NCBI GenBank assembly: GCA_023390215.1
Contig: JAEWDG010000111.1
Span: 1-12,571 of the forward strand
DNA length: 12,571 bases
Direction of reading: 5' to 3'
DNA from: Bacteroidota bacterium
Lineage (GTDB): Bacteria; Bacteroidota; Bacteroidia; Chitinophagales; Chitinophagaceae
In this document: piece after piece, positions 6,310-12,571 of the stretch
Position numbering within the stretch: position 1 is the stretch's first letter
Layout of the letters: each line of letters begins with the position of its first letter
The notes under the pieces: model-generated
Told to the model about the DNA's origin: nothing
Databases searched by the model: none
Seen by the model: the letters and a program-made list of their open reading frames with translations, nothing else
Translations under genes and position numbers: made by a program

Positions 6310-7005
6310 TTCCTGTATATCCTCATCTCCTTCTATATTATTCATTTGCCGCAATATCACCGCGGATCGTTTACCAACATAATTACTCAGCGGTTTCACG
6401 GTAAACCGTTTTGGATTGGGTAAACATGCCGCTATCATCGCAGCTTCCTGTTTTGTAAGGTTTTTTGCATCCTTCCCAAAATAAGCGGTTGCTGCAGCCT
6501 GTATTCCAAAAATGCCATCACCCATTTCGGCCACATTCAAATAAGTTTCCAGTATCCTTTTTTTATTCCAGATGGTTTCGATCATAAATGTGAAATACAC
6601 CTCCAGGCCTTTGCGGAAAAATCCCCCATGTTGCCAGAGAAATACATTTTTCGCGGTTTGCTGGCTTATGGTACTTGCGCCCCGCTGCCGGTTTGGGTGC
6701 TTTTCGTTGAACTTCATGGCTTTTTTAATTGCCCTTACATCAAAGCCATTGTGGTCAGGAAACAGTTGATCTTCTGAAGCAATAACCGCCAGCTTTGCAG
6801 CATCACCCATTTCATTATAGTTGATGTAATCTCTTTTTAAACCATGACCGGTAACCAGACTTACCGTTTGTGTTATCGTAACAGGGGGATTAATCCAACG
6901 CGTAATTACGATGTAGGTCAGTTGCAGAATAAACAACCATAGTAAAAACTTCCCAAGCTTCTTCAGCCATGTTTTCCTTCGCGAATGCTGACCGGTTTTT
7001 TCCAT
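6298..7005 (-). CDS. mtgA: Monofunctional peptidoglycan glycosyltransferase MtgA, 235 aa
   Basis: A GT51-family enzyme that polymerises lipid II into glycan strands at the outer face of the inner membrane, without a transpeptidase domain. One N-terminal membrane anchor (about residues 18-36) follows a basic cytoplasmic stretch. All GT51 motifs are visible (numbered from the ATG): SEDQLFPDHNGFD near 77-89 with the catalytic Glu78, RGASTISQQTAKN at 108-120, RKGLEVYFTFMIE at 131-143 with the second conserved Glu135, and KKRILETYLNVAEMGDGIFGI at about 148-168. The length fits MtgA. A TTG at 7008 is in frame, but the ATG at 7005 is preferred; it overlaps the upstream stop by one base (TGATG), a classic coupled junction. 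It is the last gene of the minus-strand operon that starts with the GH3 homologue. Confidence 0.94.
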   Translation of the reverse strand: MEKTGQHSRRKTWLKKLGKFLLWLFILQLTYIVITRWINPPVTITQTVSLVTGHGLKRDYINYNEMGDAAKLAVIASEDQLFPDHNGFDVRAIKKAMKFNEKHPNRQRGASTISQQTAKNVFLWQHGGFFRKGLEVYFTFMIETIWNKKRILETYLNVAEMGDGIFGIQAAATAYFGKDAKNLTKQEAAMIAACLPNPKRFTVKPLSNYVGKRSAVILRQMNNIEGDEDIQELLH

Positions 7006-7556
7006 CAATGGGCAGAAGTGGTTAGGTTCATATATTCAAGACTATAGCCATGTTTTCCGATAACTATACCGTTTCGCCCTATTCTTGTGAGCAAATATCC
7101 TATACCTCCCAAACCCACAGAAGCGATCATCAGTTGAGGGCTGAATTTGGATCGATCGGCCAGATAAACTACGCCGCTTGCAACCGTTAGCAGGATGCCA
7201 CCGCCTAAAAGCGCTCCACCACTTGCCTGCAGGTTAAAACCTTTTCTTTTTTTTCCAATGCTGGCGATATCTTTATAGTTGTAGGAATAATGATAGCTGC
7301 CCGCAGTATCCGTAATGAAAACGCCTAGCTGTGTGGGCACACGGTTCACAATAAACTCCCGGAGAAATAAACTATCATTAGAGATCTTTTCGATCAGGGC
7401 ATTGCGATAAGCGCCGTTCACCGAGATGAATTCGATTTGCGTACCGGCATAAAATGATTTTACTGTCTTACCGTTTTTTTTGAGCATGATAAAATCGGCA
7501 TTCTGGGATCGCGCCTGGAACGCCAGAAGGATAAGAAGGGAAAGAAACCAACGCAT
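7005..7556 (-). CDS. Uncharacterised envelope protein, signal peptide plus two hydrophobic segments, 183 aa
   Basis: Not recognised. The N-terminus (MRWFLSLLILLAFQARSQ) is a clear Sec signal peptide. The frame is open further upstream to 7595, but that start lies inside the LysE gene and would bury the signal, so the ATG at 7556 is chosen. Residues about 20-100 look like a small beta-rich domain, with ADFIMLKKNGKTVKSF, a GTQIEF strand, and EKISNDSLFL. A Lys/Arg-rich turn (101-105) is followed by two Gly-rich hydrophobic stretches at about 110-133 and 140-158, then a polar tail. The pattern of a periplasmic domain plus a helical hairpin suggests an inner-membrane-tethered protein. It sits 10 nt after lysE and overlaps mtgA by one base, so it is made together with a glycan polymerase. 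No enzyme motif is visible. Confidence 0.78.
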   Translation of the reverse strand: MRWFLSLLILLAFQARSQNADFIMLKKNGKTVKSFYAGTQIEFISVNGAYRNALIEKISNDSLFLREFIVNRVPTQLGVFITDTAGSYHYSYNYKDIASIGKKRKGFNLQASGGALLGGGILLTVASGVVYLADRSKFSPQLMIASVGLGGIGYLLTRIGRNGIVIGKHGYSLEYMNLTTSAH

Positions 7557-7566
7557 AAGCAGATAT

Positions 7567-8196
7567 TTATGATGCTTTGGAGAAACTGGCTCCAATGATC
7601 AGCAGCACTCCAAAAATAAGGTACATCAAACCTGAGAACCGACTCAGGATGTTAATATTCTTATCGGTAAGCTTGCTGCGCAGGCGGCCGGCAAGGTTAA
7701 TTTTCAGCACATCCGCAGACATATTCAACATGAGACAGATAGAGAAGATCACCAGTCTTTCATCAAAAGTGTTTGATAAAGATTTTGTAGCCGCAGCAAA
7801 CCACAATGTAATAACTCCCGGGTTCAGCGTGTTGATAAGAAATCCCGTGATAAAAAGTCCCGCGTGTGTCGCATTACTTATTTTAATGCTGTTCTCCGCA
7901 TCGGGCTTGGGCTTGTGTTTCCTGATAAATAAATAATAAATTCCAAGCGCCATTAATAAAATCCCGCCGGCGATGCCAATTGGCTTTTTATAAAAAATGA
8001 TATCCTCGAACAGTCCGCTGAACGCATTAGCAGTAACAACCCACACCAGATCGCTGAGCCAAACGCCGATGATAAACCAAAATGCGCTTGCCAGACCATA
8101 ATTGATACGAAGTTTTATGATGGTGAATACAACGGGACCGACCGATAGGACGAGCATCATCCCAAGCAACAATCCTGTTATAATCGCATCTATCAT
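7567..8196 (-). CDS. LysE/RhtB-family amino-acid exporter, 209 aa
   Basis: An inner-membrane exporter of the LysE superfamily, whose studied members expel amino acids such as lysine, threonine or homoserine lactone. Family marks are the N-terminal G-x3-GM-x4-L-x2-GP motif (residues 8-21, GLLLGMMLVLSVGP) and FLINTLNPGVITLW at 119-132 with the conserved Asn-Pro (125-126). Six hydrophobic segments can be traced: about 4-26, 36-57, 72-91, 112-134, 147-168 and 185-204. A charged loop rich in Lys (92-105) lies after the third. The start ATG at 8196 is 14 nt after the GH3 stop, and the next gene begins 10 nt after its stop, so it is inside an operon. Substrate cannot be read from sequence; the GH3 neighbour hints at an amino acid or an amino-acid conjugate, which is inference only. 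Confidence 0.87.
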   Translation of the reverse strand: MIDAIITGLLLGMMLVLSVGPVVFTIIKLRINYGLASAFWFIIGVWLSDLVWVVTANAFSGLFEDIIFYKKPIGIAGGILLMALGIYYLFIRKHKPKPDAENSIKISNATHAGLFITGFLINTLNPGVITLWFAAATKSLSNTFDERLVIFSICLMLNMSADVLKINLAGRLRSKLTDKNINILSRFSGLMYLIFGVLLIIGASFSKAS

Positions 8197-8210
8197 CCAA
8201 TCCTATTTCA

Positions 8211-9746
8211 TCAGATTTTTTCTTCCTGTAAGAATGCCTGCCACTCTGCTAATATGGCTCCTTTCAGTACCCTCGGAAACTTATGCTGGCCGCCAACTTT
8301 TCCCTTACTGGCCATGAACTGTAAAAAAGTTTCTTCTGATAAAACCTCTACTTCCACGGCTTTCAGCGCATGCTTTCTTTCCACTTCGTAGTCATCATTG
8401 AGCAACTTCAGTTTTTCATCGATTACCTGTGCGAGTTGTGTGGCATTCACGTGGTCATCACTTGCGATATACCATTTGTGCGCGAAGAAATTTCCATACG
8501 GAATTCCCGCCACCGTAAATTCAGGAATAAAAATATTAAGATCCTCACAAGCCATTTCGATGGCTTTGTTCATGTTGTCCACGCTTAAATGTTCGCCCAC
8601 CAGGCTAAGAAAATGTTTGGTTCTGCCTGTTATCATGATCTCGCTTCTCTCCCGGTCAACCAATCTAACGGTGTCGCCTATGGCATAACGCCAGGTTCCG
8701 GCATTCGTGCTGATAAGAATTGCGTAATCCTTATTCAGATCGATCTCATGGATCATGTAAGTTTCAGGATTTTCGATCATGTTTCCCTCGCTGTCGAAAT
8801 TCCTGTCGTCGAAAGGAACAAACTCAAAAAAAATATTATTATTCAGCACCAGTTGCATTGCACCTTTACTGTTCTGCCTGCTTTGATAAGCGAGAAACCC
8901 TTCACTGGCCAGATAGGTTTCGATGTAAGTGATGGGTTTGCCCATCAGTTTTGGAAACCCTTTTTTATAAGGTTCCATGGCTACGCCGCCATGCACATAA
9001 AATGCGAGGTTTGGCCAAAGCTCATGGATGTGTTTAAGGTTGTATCGTTCAATGATTTTTTCAATGCATAGTTGCAACCAGGCCGGTACACCCACAATAA
9101 AACCGATATCCCAGTTCGGCGCATTTTCCACCACTTCTTCCAGTTTTTTTGCCCAGTCTTTCTCTTTAGCAATTTTCTTCCCGGGCTTATACAATCCCAA
9201 TCCCTGAAACCAAAGCGGGATATTTTTTTGCTGAATACCGCTCAGGTCGCCTGCATAATATGTAGGTCCTTTTTGCAGTTGTGTACTTCCCCCCAGCATC
9301 AGCCATCCTTTGCTTACCGCTGATTTCGGAACATTTTCATACCTGGCCAGACTAAGCAATTGCCGGAAGCTGGTAAGCGTGTTGCTTCGGATCAGTTCCC
9401 TGGTCACGGGGATATATTTACTGGCAGCCTCGCTCGTTCCGCTGCTTAATGCGAAATATTTGATCATACCAGGCCAGCACACATCAGGAACACCTTCCTG
9501 GGCCTTATACCACCACTCGCTATACATTTTATTATAGTTATAGGTGGGAACCAGTTGCTGGAATTTTTTTCCTTTATGTTTACTGAGAAGGATCTCATCA
9601 AACCTGTATAATTGGCCAAATTGAGTAAACCTTGCCTTGCGCAAAAGTTTCGAGAGCACTTTAAGTTGCTGTCTTCGCGGATCACTAACAGGCAACTTTA
9701 AAGCCCTGGCGATAGAATTCGGAAGTCTGATGTCGATAAGGGCCAT
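8211..9746 (-). CDS. GH3-family acyl-acid amido synthetase homologue, 511 aa
   Basis: A soluble member of the GH3 branch of adenylate-forming enzymes. The plant members (for example JAR1) join amino acids to jasmonate, auxin or benzoates through an acyl-AMP intermediate; the role of bacterial members is not established. Adenylation motifs are visible: LSSGTSEAASKYIPVT at residues 100-115 (ATP-binding motif 1), YIETYLASEGF at 274-284 (motif 2), and NAGTWRYAIGDTVRL at 348-362, followed by IMITGRTKHFLSLVGEHLS at 370-388 (motif 3 and hinge to the C-terminal domain). The length is close to bacterial relatives and somewhat shorter than plant GH3 (about 575-610). The product is often annotated 'auxin-responsive promoter family', which is a naming carry-over, not evidence for auxin. 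It is the first gene of a four-gene operon, with a consensus -7 element 23 nt upstream of the ATG, and diverges from the S46 peptidase. Confidence 0.9.
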   Translation of the reverse strand: MALIDIRLPNSIARALKLPVSDPRRQQLKVLSKLLRKARFTQFGQLYRFDEILLSKHKGKKFQQLVPTYNYNKMYSEWWYKAQEGVPDVCWPGMIKYFALSSGTSEAASKYIPVTRELIRSNTLTSFRQLLSLARYENVPKSAVSKGWLMLGGSTQLQKGPTYYAGDLSGIQQKNIPLWFQGLGLYKPGKKIAKEKDWAKKLEEVVENAPNWDIGFIVGVPAWLQLCIEKIIERYNLKHIHELWPNLAFYVHGGVAMEPYKKGFPKLMGKPITYIETYLASEGFLAYQSRQNSKGAMQLVLNNNIFFEFVPFDDRNFDSEGNMIENPETYMIHEIDLNKDYAILISTNAGTWRYAIGDTVRLVDRERSEIMITGRTKHFLSLVGEHLSVDNMNKAIEMACEDLNIFIPEFTVAGIPYGNFFAHKWYIASDDHVNATQLAQVIDEKLKLLNDDYEVERKHALKAVEVEVLSEETFLQFMASKGKVGGQHKFPRVLKGAILAEWQAFLQEEKI

Positions 9747-9769
9747 TCGGGTGATCTGTTGAACAGGGA

Positions 9770-9777
9770 CAAATATA
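9770..9777 (-). promoter_or_regulatory. -7 promoter element (TATATTTG) for the GH3-lysE-mtgA operon
   Basis: On the minus strand, an exact match to TAnnTTTG, 23 nt before the GH3 start, predicting a leader near 20 nt. No other promoter is apparent in the short gaps of the operon, so it probably drives all four genes to 6298. Confidence 0.55.
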
Positions 9778-9878
9778 AATCTTTAGCCACCTTAAACTTC
9801 TTAAAATATTAAATACGGCAGGTGCCACTGCTCATAATCCAGCGGCTCAATTAACCAAAATTGGGTAGGTTTGCCACC

Positions 9879-9886
9879 TAAATTTG
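9879..9886 (+). promoter_or_regulatory. -7 promoter element (TAAATTTG) for the S46 peptidase
   Basis: An exact match to TAnnTTTG ending 5 nt before the ATG at 9892. The expected transcription start is at or within a few bases of the start codon. A TTGGG at 9861-9865 is closer than the usual -33 spacing. Confidence 0.55.
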
Positions 9887-9891
9887 ATGAT

Positions 9892-12054
9892 ATGAAGAAA
9901 TTTTTGCTTTTGCTTGTTATGTCGGGGTTGCTTTCCACCGCTAAAGCCGACGAAGGAATGTGGCTGCCGATGCTGCTTGGCCAGCAGGTGTATAACGACA
10001 TGGTCAAGAAGGGCCTTAAACTTTCCAAAGAACAACTCTATTCCATCAACAAGTCGTCTTTAAAAGACGCGATCATCATTTTTGGCGGTGGATGTACAGG
10101 AGAGATCGTGAGTAACCAGGGTCTGATTTTCACAAATCACCACTGCGGGTATAGCTCGATCGCAGGAGCGAGCAGCGTTGAACATAACTACCTCCGCGAT
10201 GGGTTTTACGCATATAACAAAGACCAGGAAATTCCAACCAAACTCACCGTCCAGTTTCTTGACCGCATTGTTGATGTTACCAAAGAGGTTGAAGCAGGAC
10301 TGAAAGGATTAAATTGGGAGGACCGGACGAAAAAGCAACAGGATGTATTCAAGGATATTACAGACAAAGTGGTGGACAAAGAAAATGGTACATACGGAAG
10401 GATCTACTCAATGTTCAAAGACAACCAATACCTCATGTATGTATACAAAGTGTATCGTGACATTCGCCTGGTAGGAGCGCCACCGGAGTCTGTGGGAAAA
10501 TTCGGCGGAGATACCGATAACTGGGAATGGCCGCGTCATACGGGTGATTTTTCTGTATTCCGTGTATATATGTCTAAAGACGGAAAACCCGTTGAATATG
10601 CAAAAGAAAACGTGCCGTTAAAACCTAAGTATTTTCTTCCGGTGAGTCTGAAAGGCGTGAAAGACGGAGATTATGCAATGATCTATGGTTATCCCGGCGG
10701 AACGAACCGTTATGAAACCAGCTATGGTATCAAACTAAAAAACGAGATCGATAATCCGGCGTTGGTTGCGCTTCGCGATATGCGTTTGAAATACATGCAC
10801 GAACAAATGCTTAAAGATCCCGCAGTAAAGCTAAAACTTGCATCTGATTACGCAGGCATCGCTAACTACTGGAAATTTTACGATGGTGAAACAAAGCAAT
10901 TGAAGAAATTTCATACCTACGAAGAGAAGCAGGCCTATGAAAATAAGTTCATGAACTGGGCGAAAGGAAAATCAGAATATCAGAACCTGATGAGCGAATA
11001 TGAAAAGAATTATGCAGCCTGGACGCCTTATGCAAAGCATCGGCAATATATCCGTGAAGGAATTTTAGGATCACCACTAGCTGCTTTTGCATCCAGTCTG
11101 GAACAACTTGAAACAGCCCTTGTAAAAGCAGGCGCCACCTCTCAGGATATTCAAAAAGCGAAAGATGCCGCAGATGCATCCCGCAAACGATTCCTTGATT
11201 CAGAAGATCTTCCAAGTGATGAAAAAATATTGGCCGCGGTTGCGATGGCCTTTTATAATGATATTGATAAAGATCAGCACCCGGTTGGTTTTTATGAAAG
11301 CCTGAAAAATAATTATGGTCCGCTCAATGAAGAGTCGACGTACAAAAAATGGGCGCATGATGTGTTTGCAAACACGATGTTGCTGAACGATGCCAAATGG
11401 AATGCCTTCATGGCAACCCCGGATGCAGTACTGTTGCAATCTGATCCGGCTTATGCATTTGCATCTGCCTTTGTAAAGAATTACACCCTGAAATACAGCC
11501 CGATGTATACCGCCTTCCTGAATAAGAATAACGAACTCGGTCATCTGTATATGAAAGGAATCATGGAGATGAACCCCGAGGCGGTTAAGAAAATGTACCC
11601 CGACGCTAACTTCAGTATGCGCGTAAGTTATGGTAGCGTAAAAAGCTATAAACCCCGCGATGCCGTTTATTATGATTACGTAACCACCGGTAAAGGTGTA
11701 CTTGAAAAATATATACCGGGCGATTATGAATTCGATCTTCCTGCCAAACAGATCGAATTGATGAAGAAAAAAGATTTCGGTCAGTATATTGATAAAAGCC
11801 GTAACGACCTGGTGGTGGGCTTTATAACAACAAATGATATAACAGGCGGCAACAGCGGAAGTCCTGTTATCGATGGAAGCGGAAACCTGATCGGCCTTGC
11901 GTTCGATGGAAACTACGAAGCACTCAGCCACAAGATCGCGTTCGATAAAGACCTTAACCGCACCATTTGTGTTGATGTACGTTATGTACTATGGTGTATT
12001 GATAAACTGGGTGGAGCAAAAAACCTGATCGATGAATTGAAACTCGTTAGATAA
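9892..12054 (+). CDS. S46-family dipeptidyl-peptidase (DPP7/DPP11 type), 720 aa
   Basis: A secreted serine exopeptidase that removes dipeptides from peptide N-termini, used in Bacteroidota for growth on peptides and probably periplasmic. Residues 1-19 are a signal peptide; the mature protein starts near DEGMWLP, as is common in this family. The chymotrypsin-like triad is recognisable: His84 in TNHHCGY, Asp219 in HTGDFSVF, and Ser655 in GGNSGSPV. Asn209-Trp211 (DNWEWPRH) belongs to the N-terminus-binding region. A helical domain (about 290-560) is inserted between the two halves of the protease fold, as in solved DPP7 and DPP11 structures. The residue known to set P1 preference is Gly673 in AFDGN; DPP7 has Gly here, and DPP11 has Arg for acidic residues. 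This suggests DPP7-like hydrophobic P1 preference. An in-frame TTG at 9871 precedes the promoter, so the ATG at 9892 is used. It is monocistronic, with a terminator. Confidence 0.95.
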   Translation: MKKFLLLLVMSGLLSTAKADEGMWLPMLLGQQVYNDMVKKGLKLSKEQLYSINKSSLKDAIIIFGGGCTGEIVSNQGLIFTNHHCGYSSIAGASSVEHNYLRDGFYAYNKDQEIPTKLTVQFLDRIVDVTKEVEAGLKGLNWEDRTKKQQDVFKDITDKVVDKENGTYGRIYSMFKDNQYLMYVYKVYRDIRLVGAPPESVGKFGGDTDNWEWPRHTGDFSVFRVYMSKDGKPVEYAKENVPLKPKYFLPVSLKGVKDGDYAMIYGYPGGTNRYETSYGIKLKNEIDNPALVALRDMRLKYMHEQMLKDPAVKLKLASDYAGIANYWKFYDGETKQLKKFHTYEEKQAYENKFMNWAKGKSEYQNLMSEYEKNYAAWTPYAKHRQYIREGILGSPLAAFASSLEQLETALVKAGATSQDIQKAKDAADASRKRFLDSEDLPSDEKILAAVAMAFYNDIDKDQHPVGFYESLKNNYGPLNEESTYKKWAHDVFANTMLLNDAKWNAFMATPDAVLLQSDPAYAFASAFVKNYTLKYSPMYTAFLNKNNELGHLYMKGIMEMNPEAVKKMYPDANFSMRVSYGSVKSYKPRDAVYYDYVTTGKGVLEKYIPGDYEFDLPAKQIELMKKKDFGQYIDKSRNDLVVGFITTNDITGGNSGSPVIDGSGNLIGLAFDGNYEALSHKIAFDKDLNRTICVDVRYVLWCIDKLGGAKNLIDELKLVR

Positions 12055-12070
12055 GATAAAATGAAGGAAT

Positions 12071-12098
12071 AAAGCCACCTAAACAGGTGGCTTTTTTT
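12071..12098 (+). terminator. Rho-independent terminator after the S46 peptidase gene
   Basis: A perfect 10-bp stem, AAAGCCACCT at 12071-12080 with AGGTGGCTTT at 12085-12094, with a 4-nt AAAC loop and a T run to 12098. It lies 16 nt past the stop. The A-rich and T-rich flanks would make it work in both directions. Confidence 0.92.
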
Positions 12099-12316
12099 AT
12101 GCGAAAAAAATGCATCATGCCTGCTTGCATTTTGAAAAATGGCGTTGTATTTTGTGCGCTAACACATCGAATCTATCATCCTGCCGGCCTTCGTGTTGGA
12201 AACATCGCCTTAACCTTGTTTTCATCCCGCAATCCGAAAAGCCATCATTTAACCGTCTCCATTTTTTAATCAAATTATTGGCAGGTTTTATGCATAGTCT
12301 TTTCAAACAGACCCCC
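12099..12316. other. Intergenic region, no gene seen; one weak promoter-like site
   Basis: Short open frames on both strands here have no protein-like composition and are treated as chance. A TTG at 12125-12127 followed 20 nt later by TATTTTG at 12148-12154 roughly resembles a Bacteroidota promoter that could serve the gene at the right edge, leaving a leader of about 160 nt. This is a low-confidence reading. Confidence 0.25.
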
Positions 12317-12571
12317 ATGAGCCGCATCTTGCAACTCGAAGTTGATGGTGTGATGAGTAACGTGAAAGTGGATGAAATCCTTCATCGTCATCACAATATG
12401 TACAAAGTTGTTTTCGAAAATGGCTACGAAAATATTTTCTATACCGATGTGGAATCCGGTAAGTGGATGGAGGAAGACCTGGGCTTCACAGAACTTGCAG
12501 CGAAGATCGGGGATGAGATAAGAAATTATTTAAGAACCCCTTTTCATGTGCCCCGCATCTTAACCTGGCAC
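12317..12571 (+). CDS. Unrecognised protein, N-terminal 85 residues (runs off right edge)
   Basis: The frame from the ATG at 12317 stays open for 85 codons to the window end. The product begins MSRILQLEVDGVMSNVKVDEI and continues with YKVVFENGYENIFYTD (about residues 29-44) and a helix-like, acidic FTELAAKIGDEIRNYL (57-72). It is a soluble-looking alpha/beta composition with no signal peptide or membrane segment. Alternating strand patterns VVFENG-YENIFYTD suggest a small beta-sheet domain. I do not recognise the family. Another in-frame ATG at 12290 would add nine residues (MHSLFKQTP); 12317 is preferred because the extension looks non-conserved in character, but this is uncertain. It is separated from the S46 gene by a terminator, so it is an independent unit. 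Confidence 0.6.
   Translation, partial: MSRILQLEVDGVMSNVKVDEILHRHHNMYKVVFENGYENIFYTDVESGKWMEEDLGFTELAAKIGDEIRNYLRTPFHVPRILTWH

Noticed and set aside
7557..7595. Longer start for the 183-aa envelope protein at 7595
   Set aside because: It lies inside the LysE coding region and would put 13 polar residues before an obvious signal peptide.
8589..9071. 160-codon plus-strand frame inside the GH3 gene
   Set aside because: Mirror frame of an intact enzyme with recognised motifs; low-quality composition and no start context.
11200..11931. 243-codon open frame on the minus strand inside the S46 peptidase gene
   Set aside because: Antisense shadow of a strongly conserved gene; the translation has no domain-like pattern and no promoter, and the plus-strand frame contains the catalytic residues' domain.
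12087..12269. 60-codon plus-strand frame after the S46 gene
   Set aside because: It begins inside the terminator hairpin and has an unlikely amino-acid composition; treated as chance.
12115..12327. 70-codon minus-strand frame in the right intergenic region
   Set aside because: Overlaps the start of the right-edge gene, has no promoter or recognisable domain.
1..12571. Defence island, prophage, transposon or CRISPR system
   Set aside because: No integrase, transposase, nuclease-defence pair, direct-repeat array or tRNA boundary was seen on either strand; gene content is core metabolism, repair and envelope.

Overview
The window looks like chromosome of a Bacteroidota bacterium, probably Chitinophagaceae or a close relative (order-level guess). 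The reasons are the near absence of Shine-Dalgarno sequences, several matches to the Bacteroidota -7 promoter element TAnnTTTG, a lipoprotein-type N-terminus ending in SCKK, an S46 dipeptidyl-peptidase, and a bacterial GH3-family enzyme. Base composition is moderate throughout, and I see no transposase, integrase, tRNA, rRNA, CRISPR array or phage gene. This is mostly core chromosome, not an accessory island.

Layout, left to right. The left edge (1-98, minus) holds the N-terminus of a probable lipoprotein that continues outside the window. A 70-residue two-helix membrane protein (232-444, plus) follows, then a complete UvrD/PcrA-type DNA helicase (500-2830, plus). The helicase stop overlaps, tail to tail, the stop of a secreted protein with two lipocalin-like repeats (2827-3621, minus). 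After a divergent intergenic region comes an Nfu-type iron-sulfur carrier (3840-4439, plus) with its own terminator.

The next block is a tightly packed plus-strand operon: pnuC (nicotinamide riboside/NMN uptake), tag (3-methyladenine DNA glycosylase I) and a stand-alone NadR-type ribosylnicotinamide kinase. The first and third genes make a short vitamin B3 salvage route, uptake followed by phosphorylation to NMN. The DNA-repair gene between them overlaps pnuC by 8 nt and abuts the kinase with no gap.

That operon runs tail to tail, with a 12-nt overlap, into a four-gene minus-strand operon read from about 9.77 kb to 6.3 kb: a GH3-family acyl-amino-acid synthetase homologue, a LysE-type exporter, an unrecognised envelope protein, and the monofunctional peptidoglycan glycosyltransferase mtgA. 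Divergent from GH3 is a complete S46 dipeptidyl-peptidase (9892-12054, plus) whose Gly-673 suggests DPP7-like rather than DPP11-like specificity; a strong terminator follows it. The right edge carries the start of an unrecognised protein.

Nothing here is clearly a new defence or mobile system. The items most worth a second look are: promoters placed so close to start codons that uvrD, pnuC and the S46 gene are predicted to have (near-)leaderless mRNAs; the GH3-LysE-envelope-mtgA operon; and the repair glycosylase nested in the NAD-salvage operon. No stretch over 300 nt lacks a gene; the longest gap (12055-12316) holds a terminator and otherwise nothing certain.
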